From positions 1 to 49,512 of the forward strand of contig DBPP01000015.1 of assembly GCA_002305575.1 (NCBI GenBank): 49,512 nucleotides of DNA. Direction: 5' to 3'. Shown here piece after piece: positions 32,416 through 40,032 of the stretch. Made by a program: the position numbers and the translations under genes. The notes under the pieces were generated by a model that worked only from the letters and a program-made list of their open reading frames with translations, had not been told where the DNA came from and ran no database searches. How positions within the stretch are numbered: position 1 is the first letter of the stretch; every line of letters starts with the position of its first letter. This DNA comes from Ruminococcaceae bacterium UBA1417 (lineage in GTDB: Bacteria; Bacillota; Clostridia; Oscillospirales; Acutalibacteraceae).

Positions 32416-33102
32416 ATGGAATACAACATCAGAGCATATGTCGACGAGCTGTTTCGGGATGCGCCGAACACGCAGCGCGCCTATGAGATGAAGGTGGAGC
32501 TGGTGCAGAATCTGCTCGATAAATACAACGACCTCGTCGCCTGTGGAAAATCGGAGGAGGATGCGTACAATATCACCATCTACGGCATCGGCGACATTTC
32601 GGAGCTGCTCGAGGAGATGCGCCGGCAGGAAACGGCGCAGATAGGGGGCGGGGCGTCGGGCAACACCTATTATACGGCGATCGGTTATTTCCGCCGGCGC
32701 AGCGCGGCGTCGATCGCGGTGGCTGTGGCGCTGTACATTTTCAGTGTGATCCCGGTGATTGTGCTGGGGGTGCTCAGTGAGGAAGCGCAGAACGAGTATC
32801 TGGCGGCGCTCGGTATCGCGATCATGCTTGCCATCGCCGCCGTCGCCACGGGGCTGTTGGTCTGGAACAGCCTGACGCAGCCGAAGCGCGACGATCCGCC
32901 GGAGATAGTCATCGACCGGTACAACCGCACGCGGGGCGGCAGCGCCTGGCTCAAGGCCGTGGAGTCCGGCTTCTGGCTGCTGGTGGTCGCGGTGTATTTC
33001 CTCGTGAGTTTTCTGACACGCCGCTGGGACATCACATGGATCATCTTTATTGTTGCGCCGGCCGTTTCCGCGATTCTGCATACGGCGGCGGAGCGCAAGT
33101 AA
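32416..33102 (+). CDS. DUF1700-like / permease-prefix membrane protein
   Basis: Membrane protein of 228 aa. The first 75 residues are a soluble helical domain (YVDELFRDAPNTQRAYEMK, then SEEDAYNITIYGIGDISELLEEM), the form called permease prefix domain or HAAS-like in families encoded after short PadR regulators. Four hydrophobic helices follow (about 98-118, 124-148, 178-198 and 203-222). AGGAGTGGAG precedes ATG 32416, 33 bases after the PadR stop, and the DUF4097 gene follows after 21 bases. Partner proteins of this type are thought to act in envelope stress sensing with the neighbouring DUF4097 protein. Exact function unknown. Confidence 0.8.
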   Translation: MEYNIRAYVDELFRDAPNTQRAYEMKVELVQNLLDKYNDLVACGKSEEDAYNITIYGIGDISELLEEMRRQETAQIGGGASGNTYYTAIGYFRRRSAASIAVAVALYIFSVIPVIVLGVLSEEAQNEYLAALGIAIMLAIAAVATGLLVWNSLTQPKRDDPPEIVIDRYNRTRGGSAWLKAVESGFWLLVVAVYFLVSFLTRRWDITWIIFIVAPAVSAILHTAAERK

Positions 33103-33123
33103 CGGGGAAGGCAGGGGAATGAC

Positions 33124-34098
33124 ATGCATACACAGAAAGCACTGAAAATCGCAGCGTTGAGCTGTGTCGCAATCTTTGCAATCGGCGTGCTGGCGTTTGG
33201 TCTTGCGACCGGCTTTGGCATCGACGATCTGCTGGGTAGGGGAAAAACGGAAAACTATGATACGCCGTATACCTATACCGAAGAGCTGGAATACCTCGAC
33301 GCGCTTGTCGTCGAATGGGCAAACGGCCCGGTGGAGGTTTCCGTCTATGACGGCGACGTTGTGACCGTCACAGAAACGGCGAAGGGGACGCTTCGTGAAG
33401 ACGAAAAGCTGGAGATCGTCATCAACGGCGGCACGCTTTCGGTGCATTGGGACAGCGCGTGGATGCCGCTCAAGGTGATGGAAGGGAACGAAAAGGCGCT
33501 CAAGGTGCAGCTGCCCAAGGCGCTTGTGGAGGATTTGACGAGCCTCTCCGTACAAACCGCCTCGGGCGACGTTTCGGTGCAGGCGCTCACCGCACGGGAA
33601 ATCAAGCTGCAAACCGCTTCCGGCAGCATTGCGGCCGCCGAACTCAGCGCGGGCCAGATGACGCTTGTCTCGGTTTCCGGTACGGTGCACGGTACGGATC
33701 TCACGGGCACGGAAAGCATGAGCGTCAGCAACGTCTCCGGGGAAACGGTGCTCGATGGTGTAAAAGCCGATGTGCTGACGCTTTCGACGACCTCCGGAAA
33801 GATTGAGGCGGAGGGACGGGCCGACTCCATTTCCTGCAAGAGCGTTTCGGGTGCTGTAGCGCTTTCGCTGCAACAGCTTGCCGAGAAAACAGAGATTTCC
33901 ACGGTTACAGGCAGCGTGGAGCTGCGCGCACCGGAGACGGACAAGGGCTTCACCGGCACCATTCAAACGGTGTCCGGCGACGTTACATGCGGCTTTGCGG
34001 CCAAACAGGACGGCGACGTCTGGACCGCCGGTGACGGCGAGGCCGTACTTCGGATTTCCACCACCTCCGGCGCGGTGACGCTGGAGCCCGCGGCATGA
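33124..34098 (+). CDS. DUF4097-family beta-helix surface protein
   Basis: Protein of 324 aa, anchored by one N-terminal membrane helix (about 8-28). The rest is a repetitive beta-strand region (about 60-320) with recurring short units such as VQTASGDVSVQAL, LQTASGSIAAAEL, LVSVSGTVHGTDL and LSTTSGKIEAEG, each about 19-21 residues, which stack as a beta helix. This is the DUF4097 putative adhesin family that accompanies PadR and the HAAS-type membrane protein. Most of the chain is predicted to lie outside the membrane. AGGGGAATGAC precedes ATG 33124. It is the last gene of the operon, followed by a terminator. Function is unproven; adhesin is only a family label. Confidence 0.86.
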   Translation: MHTQKALKIAALSCVAIFAIGVLAFGLATGFGIDDLLGRGKTENYDTPYTYTEELEYLDALVVEWANGPVEVSVYDGDVVTVTETAKGTLREDEKLEIVINGGTLSVHWDSAWMPLKVMEGNEKALKVQLPKALVEDLTSLSVQTASGDVSVQALTAREIKLQTASGSIAAAELSAGQMTLVSVSGTVHGTDLTGTESMSVSNVSGETVLDGVKADVLTLSTTSGKIEAEGRADSISCKSVSGAVALSLQQLAEKTEISTVTGSVELRAPETDKGFTGTIQTVSGDVTCGFAAKQDGDVWTAGDGEAVLRISTTSGAVTLEPAA

Positions 34099-34113
34099 GT
34101 TCCGGCACATAGG

Positions 34114-34144
34114 AAAAAGCGGCTTTCGAAAGAAGGCCGCTTTT
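34114..34144. terminator. Hairpin ending the PadR operon
   Basis: AAAAAGCGGC (34114-34123) pairs with GCCGCTTTT (34136-34144), extended by TTTC/GAAAG inside. The A/T ends allow use by the convergent gene on the minus strand as well. Confidence 0.8.
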
Positions 34145-34166
34145 CAATATGGTTATGGTTTTAGCG

Positions 34167-34646
34167 TTAGGCTTTGGGCGCGTTTTGCTTTCCGGTGATG
34201 GATTCCAGCTCCACACACCACACGCCGGTGTGGTCGGCGCTTTCGGTGGCGCATCGGTTTCCTTTTTCCGCAAATTCCGGGGCGTAGCGCATACAAAGCA
34301 GCATCAGCGCGCGCCGCTTTTCCTCGATCTGCACGACCTCCCGCGCCGTGCCGCGCACGAGCGCCGAAGCGTAGTGTGTCGTCAAACCGGCCTGGTCAAT
34401 GGCCGCGTTGTCCACAAACAGAACGCAGACCTTTGGGTTTTGGCGCAGAAAATCGACCTTCAGGCCTTCGCTTGCGCAGTGAAAATACAGATGGTCCCCG
34501 TCGCGCACAAGGTTTAAAGCCACGGCGTACGGCGTGCCGTCCGGCGCACACAGCGAGAGGACGCCAAATACGCAGCGGTCCAGTGTTTCCAGCGCGGCTT
34601 TCCGGTTTAGGGCGCGGTCGGCGCGACGCATTTCTCTGTTTTCCAA
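34167..34646 (-). CDS. Pyridoxamine 5'-phosphate oxidase-fold (flavin-binding split barrel) protein
   Basis: Protein of 159 aa with the FMN-binding split-barrel fold: FGVLSLCAPDGTPYAVALN, a LYFHCASEGLKVDFLRQNPKV block and an ending typical of the NimA/HugZ-like pyridoxamine-oxidase family. Clostridial members bind flavin or heme and some reduce nitroimidazoles; the activity of this one is unknown. The start is taken as TTG 34646 because AGGAGG lies nine bases before it, while the first ATG (five codons later) lacks a site. A good promoter is at 34698-34726 on this strand. It is a single gene that converges on the PadR operon. Confidence 0.82.
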   Translation of the reverse strand: MENREMRRADRALNRKAALETLDRCVFGVLSLCAPDGTPYAVALNLVRDGDHLYFHCASEGLKVDFLRQNPKVCVLFVDNAAIDQAGLTTHYASALVRGTAREVVQIEEKRRALMLLCMRYAPEFAEKGNRCATESADHTGVWCVELESITGKQNAPKA

Positions 34647-34697
34647 GGTTAAACGCCTCCTGCGGTTCCGCCCATGGGTGGAACCTTTTTTGTTTCC

Positions 34698-34726
34698 AGT
34701 ATACCACGCGCACTTCTTTGGAGCAA
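34698..34726 (-). promoter_or_regulatory. Promoter of the split-barrel protein gene
   Basis: On the minus strand TTGCTC (34726-34721) and TATACT (34703-34698) are 17 bases apart. Confidence 0.75.
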
Positions 34727-34785
34727 GCGGCGCGCGCATCTCGCGCACATCTGTGCAAAAGAAGCGCAAAAAAGCTGGAAAACCC

Positions 34786-34814
34786 TTGCTTTCCGGGGCG
34801 GTTTATAGTACAGT
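34786..34814 (+). promoter_or_regulatory. Probable promoter of the HAD hydrolase gene
   Basis: TTGCTT (34786-34791) and TACAGT (34809-34814) are 17 bases apart, about 70 bases before the start codon. The -10 is a weak match. Confidence 0.55.
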
Positions 34815-34884
34815 AGGGTGGAATGGCAAAATCAAACCGCGCGGCTTCCCGGCGCGGTCCATCGAATGGAAGGAGTCCGTTCCT

Positions 34885-35742
34885 ATGAAAGAGAGAAAAC
34901 CGATCCGGCTTGTGGCGTTTGACCTAGACGGCACGACGCTGCACGGCCATGCCGAACTTTCGGCGCGCAACCGCCTCGCCATGGAGCGGGCGCACGCGGA
35001 GAATATTCTGCTGGTTCCGGCGACAGGGCGCGTGAAAAATTTTATCCCGCCGTGCATCGCGCAGCTGCCGTTTGTCCGCTATGCGATTACGTCCAACGGC
35101 GGCGCGGTGTGGGATCTGCGCGCGGATAAGCTCGTGTGCGGCAACCGGATTCCGACGGAAACGGCGCTTGCGGTACAGCGTATTTTTGATGATTACCCGC
35201 TTTACGTGGAATACTATGTGAACGGGCGCGGCGTGACGCGCCGCGGCGATCCGGATAAGGCCAAAACGGTGTATGGCCTGCCCGAGAAGCTGTTCTATTT
35301 TCTCACAAAGGAATACACCTTCGTGGACAGCCTGTCCGGCTATCTGCGCGAAACCGGCGCCGAACCGGAAAAAATCAACATGATGTTCATCCCGGAACAC
35401 GTGCGGGACGAGGTGCTCCGCCGGCTGCGGGAAATCGACGGCATCGAGATCACATATTCAAATGTCGACAACATCGAGATCAACCGCAAGGGCTGCGATA
35501 AAGGCTCGGCGCTGCACGCGCTGTGCGGCGCGCTCGGACTCGATCCCGCTGCGACGATGGCTGTCGGCGATAACGGCAACGACATCGGGATGTTGCGCGC
35601 GGCGGGCTTTGCGGCCGTTGTCGGCAACGGGATCGAAGCGGCCAAGGCGCTGGCCGACGCGGTTGTGGCGCCCTGTGTGGAGGACGGTTTTGCCGAGGCC
35701 GTCGAGCGTTTTGCGCTTGGGGCCGGCGAAAAGGAGATCTGA
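34885..35742 (+). CDS. Cof-type HAD-IIB hydrolase
   Basis: Phosphatase of 285 aa. Motif I is VAFDLDGTTLHG with the nucleophile aspartate at about residue 13. The type IIB cap lies in the middle (about 85-195), starting at ITSNGGAVWDL (motif II has TSNGG). Motif IV is MAVGDNGNDIGMLRAAGFAAVVGNG, as usual for Cof enzymes that hydrolyse sugar phosphates, pyridoxal phosphate or similar small substrates. Substrate unknown. GGAAGGAG precedes ATG 34885. The ABC-F gene begins 21 bases after the stop and may be co-transcribed. Confidence 0.9.
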   Translation: MKERKPIRLVAFDLDGTTLHGHAELSARNRLAMERAHAENILLVPATGRVKNFIPPCIAQLPFVRYAITSNGGAVWDLRADKLVCGNRIPTETALAVQRIFDDYPLYVEYYVNGRGVTRRGDPDKAKTVYGLPEKLFYFLTKEYTFVDSLSGYLRETGAEPEKINMMFIPEHVRDEVLRRLREIDGIEITYSNVDNIEINRKGCDKGSALHALCGALGLDPAATMAVGDNGNDIGMLRAAGFAAVVGNGIEAAKALADAVVAPCVEDGFAEAVERFALGAGEKEI

Positions 35743-35763
35743 TTTTAGAAAGGTATTTGTATT

Positions 35764-37353
35764 ATGCTCAATGTTTCCGGGGTGGCCATCCAGTTTGACG
35801 GCCAGAACCTCTTTTCCAATGTAAACCTGCAATTCCTGCCGGGCAATTGCTACGGCATCATCGGCGCGAACGGCGCGGGAAAATCAACGTTCCTGCGCAT
35901 CCTTTCCGGTGATCTGGAGCCCTCAAAGGGCGACGTGTCGTTTGATCCGAAATACCGCATGTCGGTCCTCAAGCAGGACCACTTCGCCTACGAGGATCAG
36001 ACAATTTTTGAAACGATCCTGCAGGGGAACGCGCGCCTGTTTGCAATCTCCGAAGAAAAGGAGGCGCTGTACGCGAAACCCGATTTCAGCGAGGAGGACG
36101 GCAACCGCGCCGCCGAGCTCGAGGCGGAATTTGCCGAGCTGAACGGCTGGGAAGCCGAAACGGAGGCGGCCAAGCTGCTGCAGGGCCTCGGCCTCGACAG
36201 CCGCGACATGTACAACACGATGAGCACGCTGAACCAGACCGAAAAAGTCAAGGTGCTGCTTGCGCGGGCGCTCTTTGGGCAGCCGGACATCATTTTGCTC
36301 GACGAGCCGACGAACGGCCTCGACGCAAAAGCAATCACCTGGCTCGAGGATTTTCTGATCGAATACGAGGGCACGGTCATCGTCGTCTCGCATGACCGTC
36401 ATTTCCTCAACAACGTCTGCACGCATATCGTTGACGTCGATTACGGCAAGATCAAGATGTACGTCGGCAACTACGACTTCTGGTACGAGTCGAGCCAGCT
36501 GATCCAGCGGATGTTGCGCGACCAGAACCGCAAGGCTGAAGAGAAAATCAAGGAACTGCAAAGCTTCATCCAGCGTTTTTCGGCCAACAAATCCAAATCG
36601 CGTCAGGCGACTTCGCGCAAAAAACTGCTTGAAAAGATCACGGTGGAGGAAATGCCGGCGTCCTCCCGGCGCTATCCGTACGTCGGGTTTACGATGGACC
36701 GCGAGCTCGGCAAGGATGTGCTGACGGTTTCCGGCCTCACCAAGACTGTGGACGGCGTCAAGGTGCTCGATAACGTCTCGTTTACAGTCGGCCGCACAGA
36801 TAAGATTGCATTTGTCGCCAGTAACGAGTTTGCCGTGCCGACGCTGTTCAAGATCCTCATGGAGGAAATGGAGCCGGATGCGGGCACATTCAAGTGGGGC
36901 GTTTCAACGAGCCGCTCGTATTTCCCGCAAGACAATTCCGCGTATTTCAATGGCTGCGAGGATACGATTATCCGGTGGCTCGAGCAGTATTCCAAGGATA
37001 CGACCGAGACGTATCTGCGCGGCTTCCTCGGCAAGATGTTGTTTTCCGGTGAAGACGTCTACAAGCCCGTGCAGGTGCTTTCCGGCGGCGAGAAGGTGCG
37101 CTGCATGCTTTCGCGCATGATGATGTTCGGCAGCAATGTCCTGTTGCTCGACCAGCCGACGAATCACCTCGATCTCGAATCGATCACAGCGGTGAACAAC
37201 GGCCTCATCGAGTTCAAGGGCGTGGTGCTCTTTGCCTCGCACGATCACGAGTTTACGCAGACCGTCGCGAACCGCATCATCGAGATTCTGCCGGAGGGCG
37301 GCACGTTCGATCGCATGACAACTTATGACGAATATCTGGAGATGAAGGGCTGA
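35764..37353 (+). CDS. ABC-F family ATPase (YkpA/YbiT-like), second Walker A degenerate
   Basis: Soluble tandem ABC protein of 529 aa with no membrane part. ABC-F proteins act on the ribosome in translation or protect it from antibiotics. Domain 1 has Walker A GANGAGKST, Walker B IILLDEPTNGLD and switch H in VVSHDRH, but its signature reads LNQTEK in place of LSGGE. The inter-domain linker (about 240-300) is charged (NKSKSRQATSRKKLLEKI). Domain 2 has an intact signature LSGGEKVRCML and Walker B VLLLDQPTNHLD, but its Walker A is ASNEFAVPT without the lysine. Similar changes occur in relatives of the YkpA branch, as far as I recall, so they may be a family trait. The long linker of resistance-type members is not obvious. 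A strong terminator follows. Confidence 0.88.
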   Translation: MLNVSGVAIQFDGQNLFSNVNLQFLPGNCYGIIGANGAGKSTFLRILSGDLEPSKGDVSFDPKYRMSVLKQDHFAYEDQTIFETILQGNARLFAISEEKEALYAKPDFSEEDGNRAAELEAEFAELNGWEAETEAAKLLQGLGLDSRDMYNTMSTLNQTEKVKVLLARALFGQPDIILLDEPTNGLDAKAITWLEDFLIEYEGTVIVVSHDRHFLNNVCTHIVDVDYGKIKMYVGNYDFWYESSQLIQRMLRDQNRKAEEKIKELQSFIQRFSANKSKSRQATSRKKLLEKITVEEMPASSRRYPYVGFTMDRELGKDVLTVSGLTKTVDGVKVLDNVSFTVGRTDKIAFVASNEFAVPTLFKILMEEMEPDAGTFKWGVSTSRSYFPQDNSAYFNGCEDTIIRWLEQYSKDTTETYLRGFLGKMLFSGEDVYKPVQVLSGGEKVRCMLSRMMMFGSNVLLLDQPTNHLDLESITAVNNGLIEFKGVVLFASHDHEFTQTVANRIIEILPEGGTFDRMTTYDEYLEMKG

Positions 37354-37370
37354 GCAAAGCCGGCCTGGCC

Positions 37371-37413
37371 AGAAGCCCGGCGTCGAAGCAGGCGCCGGGC
37401 TTCTGATTTTTTT
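37371..37413 (+). terminator. Strong terminator after the ABC-F gene
   Basis: AGAAGCCCGGCG (37371-37382) pairs perfectly with CGCCGGGCTTCT (37393-37404) around a 10-base loop, followed by GA and eight T. Confidence 0.95.
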
Positions 37414-37433
37414 TCGCAAAATGTCCCGAAACG

Positions 37434-37457
37434 GCGTAACCGTTCCAGCGGTTACGC
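37434..37457 (+). promoter_or_regulatory. Perfect inverted repeat before the sigma-factor gene
   Basis: GCGTAACCG (37434-37442) and CGGTTACGC (37449-37457) are perfect inverted repeats with a 6-base spacer, 38 bases upstream of the start codon. It may be an operator or part of a promoter read by the sigma factor itself. Confidence 0.65.
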
Positions 37458-37495
37458 TTACATAAGGGGTGGAGGGACAGGAAGGAGCGGTAAAA

Positions 37496-38053
37496 ATGCT
37501 GGAAGATGAGAAAATTCTCGCCCTGTACTGGGCACGGGATGCGGCGGCTATCGAAGAAACCGGCGCGAAATACGGGGAGCGGCTCCTGTGCCTTTCGAGC
37601 AGGATGCTGCACATTCGGGAGGATGCCGAGGAGTGTGTGAACGATACGTATCTCGGTGCATGGAATGCGATTCCGCCTACATGGCCCGCGCATTTTTTCG
37701 CGTTTCTCGCCAAGCTCTGCCGCAATCTGGCCTGCAACCGGCTGGATTGGCTGCACGCTGGTAAGCGACATGCCGAAGTCGTCCCGCTGACGGAGGAACT
37801 CGCCGCCTGCGTGCCGGGTACGGACGGCGCGCGGGAGCAGGAGATGCGGGAGCTCGGCGTGCTGCTTTCGGCCTTTCTGCGCAGCCTGCCGCAGGAGAGC
37901 CGCCTTTTTTTCCTGCGCCGCTACTGGTTTATGGATTCCGTCAAGGACATCGCGGCGCGGTATGCGGTCAGTGAGAGCCGCGTGAAAACCAGCCTGTTCC
38001 GCACGCGCGGGAAGCTGCGCGCATACCTCGAAAAGGAGGGCGTTTCGGTTTGA
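37496..38053 (+). CDS. Sigma-70 family (ECF-like) RNA polymerase sigma factor
   Basis: Sigma factor of 185 aa with the two-domain ECF layout. Region 2 covers about residues 10-85 (RMLHIREDAEECVNDTYLGAWNAIP, then KLCRNLACNRLDWL), and region 4 about 115-180 with the helix-turn-helix VKDIAARYAVSESRVKTSLFRTRGKL. GAAGGAG lies before ATG 37496. Its stop overlaps the next reading frame, whose product starts MTGKDLFLALSFIDDEL, the form of the putative anti-sigma partners seen with this sigma type in Clostridia. A perfect inverted repeat lies upstream. Target genes are not known; the following lipoprotein is a likely member. Confidence 0.9.
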   Translation: MLEDEKILALYWARDAAAIEETGAKYGERLLCLSSRMLHIREDAEECVNDTYLGAWNAIPPTWPAHFFAFLAKLCRNLACNRLDWLHAGKRHAEVVPLTEELAACVPGTDGAREQEMRELGVLLSAFLRSLPQESRLFFLRRYWFMDSVKDIAARYAVSESRVKTSLFRTRGKLRAYLEKEGVSV

Positions 38054-38094
38054 AAAAGGAGATGCAGTGCCGGAGAAAAGGAGCGAATACGGCG

Positions 38095-38835
38095 ATGACG
38101 GGAAAGGATTTGTTTTTGGCGTTGAGCTTTATTGACGACGAGCTCATATCCGAAGCGGAGGAAGCGAAGCCCCTGCGCCGCGCGGCCATTTTGCCGGCCA
38201 TCCGCTGGGCGGGCGCGCTGGCGGCCTGCGTATGCGTGCTCGTCGGCTGGGCGATCGCGGCCAATTTCGCGAACCAGGCGGATAGCGGCGCCGCTATGAC
38301 GACGGGCGGCGCCGCGCCGGAATCCGAGTGGAGCACGGCGACGGACACGGCGGAAGCGGCGGGAGAAGCGGGCGCAGAGACAGCCGACGCAGCCGAAGGC
38401 GGAGAAGCTGGCGCTTCCGAAGGGGGGGTCCGAATCATCGACCGGTATTTGGGCGAAAATGAAGTGGTGACCTGTTACGCGGCTCCCCGGAACGGCACGT
38501 GGACGATGGAGCAGCCGCTGCGGGACATGCTGGACGAATTCGCCGGTGCGGACGTCCGTTTTCTGGTGACATTTGAACTGTTCTCAGATGGCGAGGCGAT
38601 TGAGCATGACGCATCCGCCTATCTGGAAGAGGTCAACCGGCTTGCAGCGGCCGGCTACATGCTGCGCCGCCTGCCACGGGATGACGGGGAAATGCTGGTT
38701 TGCGGTCTGTTCACCGCCGAGGAGCTGAAGCACTTTGACGCACTCGAAGCATACGGCTACGACTTTGCTTTTCCGGCAAATGCAGACGGCACGCCGCTCG
38801 ACTGGGACGACCCGGCGGCGGTGCCCGTAGAGTAA
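38095..38835 (+). CDS. Putative membrane anti-sigma partner protein
   Basis: Protein of 246 aa. The short cytoplasmic N-terminus (MTGKDLFLALSFIDDELISEAEE) resembles the sigma-contacting start of anti-sigma-like proteins that follow this type of sigma gene. One membrane helix (about 40-60) leads to an Ala/Glu/Gly-rich linker (about 62-112) and a folded C-terminal domain of about 130 residues. ATG 38095 is chosen because AAAGGAG precedes it and relatives begin there; earlier in-frame starts (TTG 38050, ATG 38062) overlap the sigma stop or lack spacing. The lipoprotein gene starts about 20 bases after the stop. Anti-sigma function is inferred from position and layout only. Confidence 0.72.
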   Translation: MTGKDLFLALSFIDDELISEAEEAKPLRRAAILPAIRWAGALAACVCVLVGWAIAANFANQADSGAAMTTGGAAPESEWSTATDTAEAAGEAGAETADAAEGGEAGASEGGVRIIDRYLGENEVVTCYAAPRNGTWTMEQPLRDMLDEFAGADVRFLVTFELFSDGEAIEHDASAYLEEVNRLAAAGYMLRRLPRDDGEMLVCGLFTAEELKHFDALEAYGYDFAFPANADGTPLDWDDPAAVPVE

Positions 38836-38856
38836 AAGATGAAGGGTGTGGTGCGG

Positions 38857-39318
38857 ATGAAAAGAAACCGGATACGGCCTGCACTGGCCGGTGTACTGCT
38901 CACGGGGCTGTTGCTTGAGGCGGTGCTCGCGGGCTGCACCACCGGGATCGAACGGATCGAGCCGAACAACGTGGAGCACATTGAAGTGGCGTCGTCGCCG
39001 GCGTCGGACACATTGCCGGCGCGCACATATGCGGATCGGGAGCAAATCGGCCGGATTGTTTCCTATCTGAACGACTTGCGGCTGACAACGCACTTTTCGG
39101 AAAACCCGGACGAATACTGCGGGCAGACATTTTATCTGACGCTGGTGTGTACAGACGGCTCCATGCGCAAATTCACACATTTTGGCAATCTGTTTTTCCG
39201 GGAAGGGGATGGAGCATGGCGGCGCATGGAGTACGAGCAGGCCGCACAGCTTGAAACGATGCTGCGCGAACTGTCTGAAGACGGTTCGTCGGAAAACGGT
39301 GCGGCGTGGGATGGCTGA
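38857..39318 (+). CDS. Small lipoprotein of unknown function
   Basis: Protein of 153 aa. A basic start and hydrophobic helix lead to EAVLAGCTTG, a clear lipobox with the cysteine at about residue 26. The mature part of about 125 residues has alternating strands (HIEVASSPAS, YLTLVCTDGS, KFTHFGNLFFREGDGAWRRM) and a final helix. No family recognised, but the fold pattern is like small extracytoplasmic sensor or inhibitor proteins. ATG 38857 follows AAGGGTGTGGTG; ATG 38839 is an alternative without a site. It sits last in the sigma/anti-sigma operon and may be a target or a modulator. Confidence 0.75.
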   Translation: MKRNRIRPALAGVLLTGLLLEAVLAGCTTGIERIEPNNVEHIEVASSPASDTLPARTYADREQIGRIVSYLNDLRLTTHFSENPDEYCGQTFYLTLVCTDGSMRKFTHFGNLFFREGDGAWRRMEYEQAAQLETMLRELSEDGSSENGAAWDG

Positions 39319-39333
39319 ATTTTGATGCGGGGC

Positions 39334-39381
39334 TTGCAAATTACCGTTTCCTGTGCTAAAATGTAACAAGATTGTAACAAG
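39334..39381 (+). promoter_or_regulatory. Promoter with TGTAACAAG direct repeats
   Basis: TTGCAA (39334-39339) and TAAAAT (39357-39362) are 17 bases apart, with TGC just before the -10 (extended -10). TGTAACAAG occurs at 39362-39370 and 39373-39381, 11 bases apart, covering the likely start of transcription, so a regulator bound there would repress. Confidence 0.68.
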
Positions 39382-39444
39382 TGTGGAAGACTTGTCATTT
39401 TTAAACCGCTCGTGCACGATTGCGCGCCGCGGCAAGGTATGGTG

Positions 39445-39975
39445 ATGGAAATGGAGAAAGCGTTCGCCCGGCGGATGGTCAGCCGATTGGGTGCCATATG
39501 GCTGGCATTGCTGCTGGTTGTAACGCTGTGTGCGCCCGTGTGGGCCGACGAGGCCGGACAGGCGACGCAGGAGCCCTCGAGTGTTTACGAGGATACGGAT
39601 TCCTTTGCGGCGGTTGAAGCGCAGCTTGCGGCGGTTGCGCGGGCGAAGGGCCGCGCCATTGCGGAGCAGATGCTGTTTGAATCGTTCCGCGCACTTTCGC
39701 CGGTGGCACCGGTCGAGGCGGAGGCGACCGCCGCGCCGGAGAATCAGGCGTCCGGCGCGCCTTCGGTGGTCGTCCACGCGGAGCGGAAGGTCACATGGTC
39801 GTTTTCGGGACTGTTGCCGTTCCTTGTTGTGCTGGGCGCGGCGGCCGTTATGCTGCTCGCGCTGTCTGTGCGTCGCAGCCAGACGGCGTCGGCTCCACGC
39901 AGCTACCGCCCGATGTCCGACAGAACCTTTCGCGATCAAACGTTGGAAAAGCGCGATTTGTTGCATCTCGATTAA
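39445..39975 (+). CDS. Small exported membrane protein of unknown function
   Basis: Protein of 176 aa. A signal peptide (hydrophobic segment about 15-33, ending near APVWADEA) is followed by an acidic, Ala-rich mature region with a helical stretch (FAAVEAQLAAVARAKGRAIAEQMLFESFRAL about 50-80). A C-terminal membrane helix (about 118-138) leads to a basic tail, RRSQTASAPRSYRPM. The topology puts about 85 residues outside and the tail inside. No family recognised. The start is ambiguous between ATG 39439, 39445 and 39451; AAGG fits 39445 best. It has its own promoter and terminator. Confidence 0.7.
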   Translation: MEMEKAFARRMVSRLGAIWLALLLVVTLCAPVWADEAGQATQEPSSVYEDTDSFAAVEAQLAAVARAKGRAIAEQMLFESFRALSPVAPVEAEATAAPENQASGAPSVVVHAERKVTWSFSGLLPFLVVLGAAAVMLLALSVRRSQTASAPRSYRPMSDRTFRDQTLEKRDLLHLD

Positions 39976-40015
39976 AAAAGCAGCGCGTCCCCGACAGGGG
40001 GGCGTGCTGCTTTTT
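39974..40015. terminator. Bidirectional terminator between convergent genes
   Basis: AAAAAGCAGCGCGTCCCC (from 39975) pairs with GGGGGCGTGCTGCTTTTT (to 40015) with two G-U pairs and a GACA-type loop. The A and T tracts at its ends suit both directions; the plus-strand stop codon is part of it. Confidence 0.9.
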
Positions 40016-40032
40016 GCTATATACCTGTGGCG

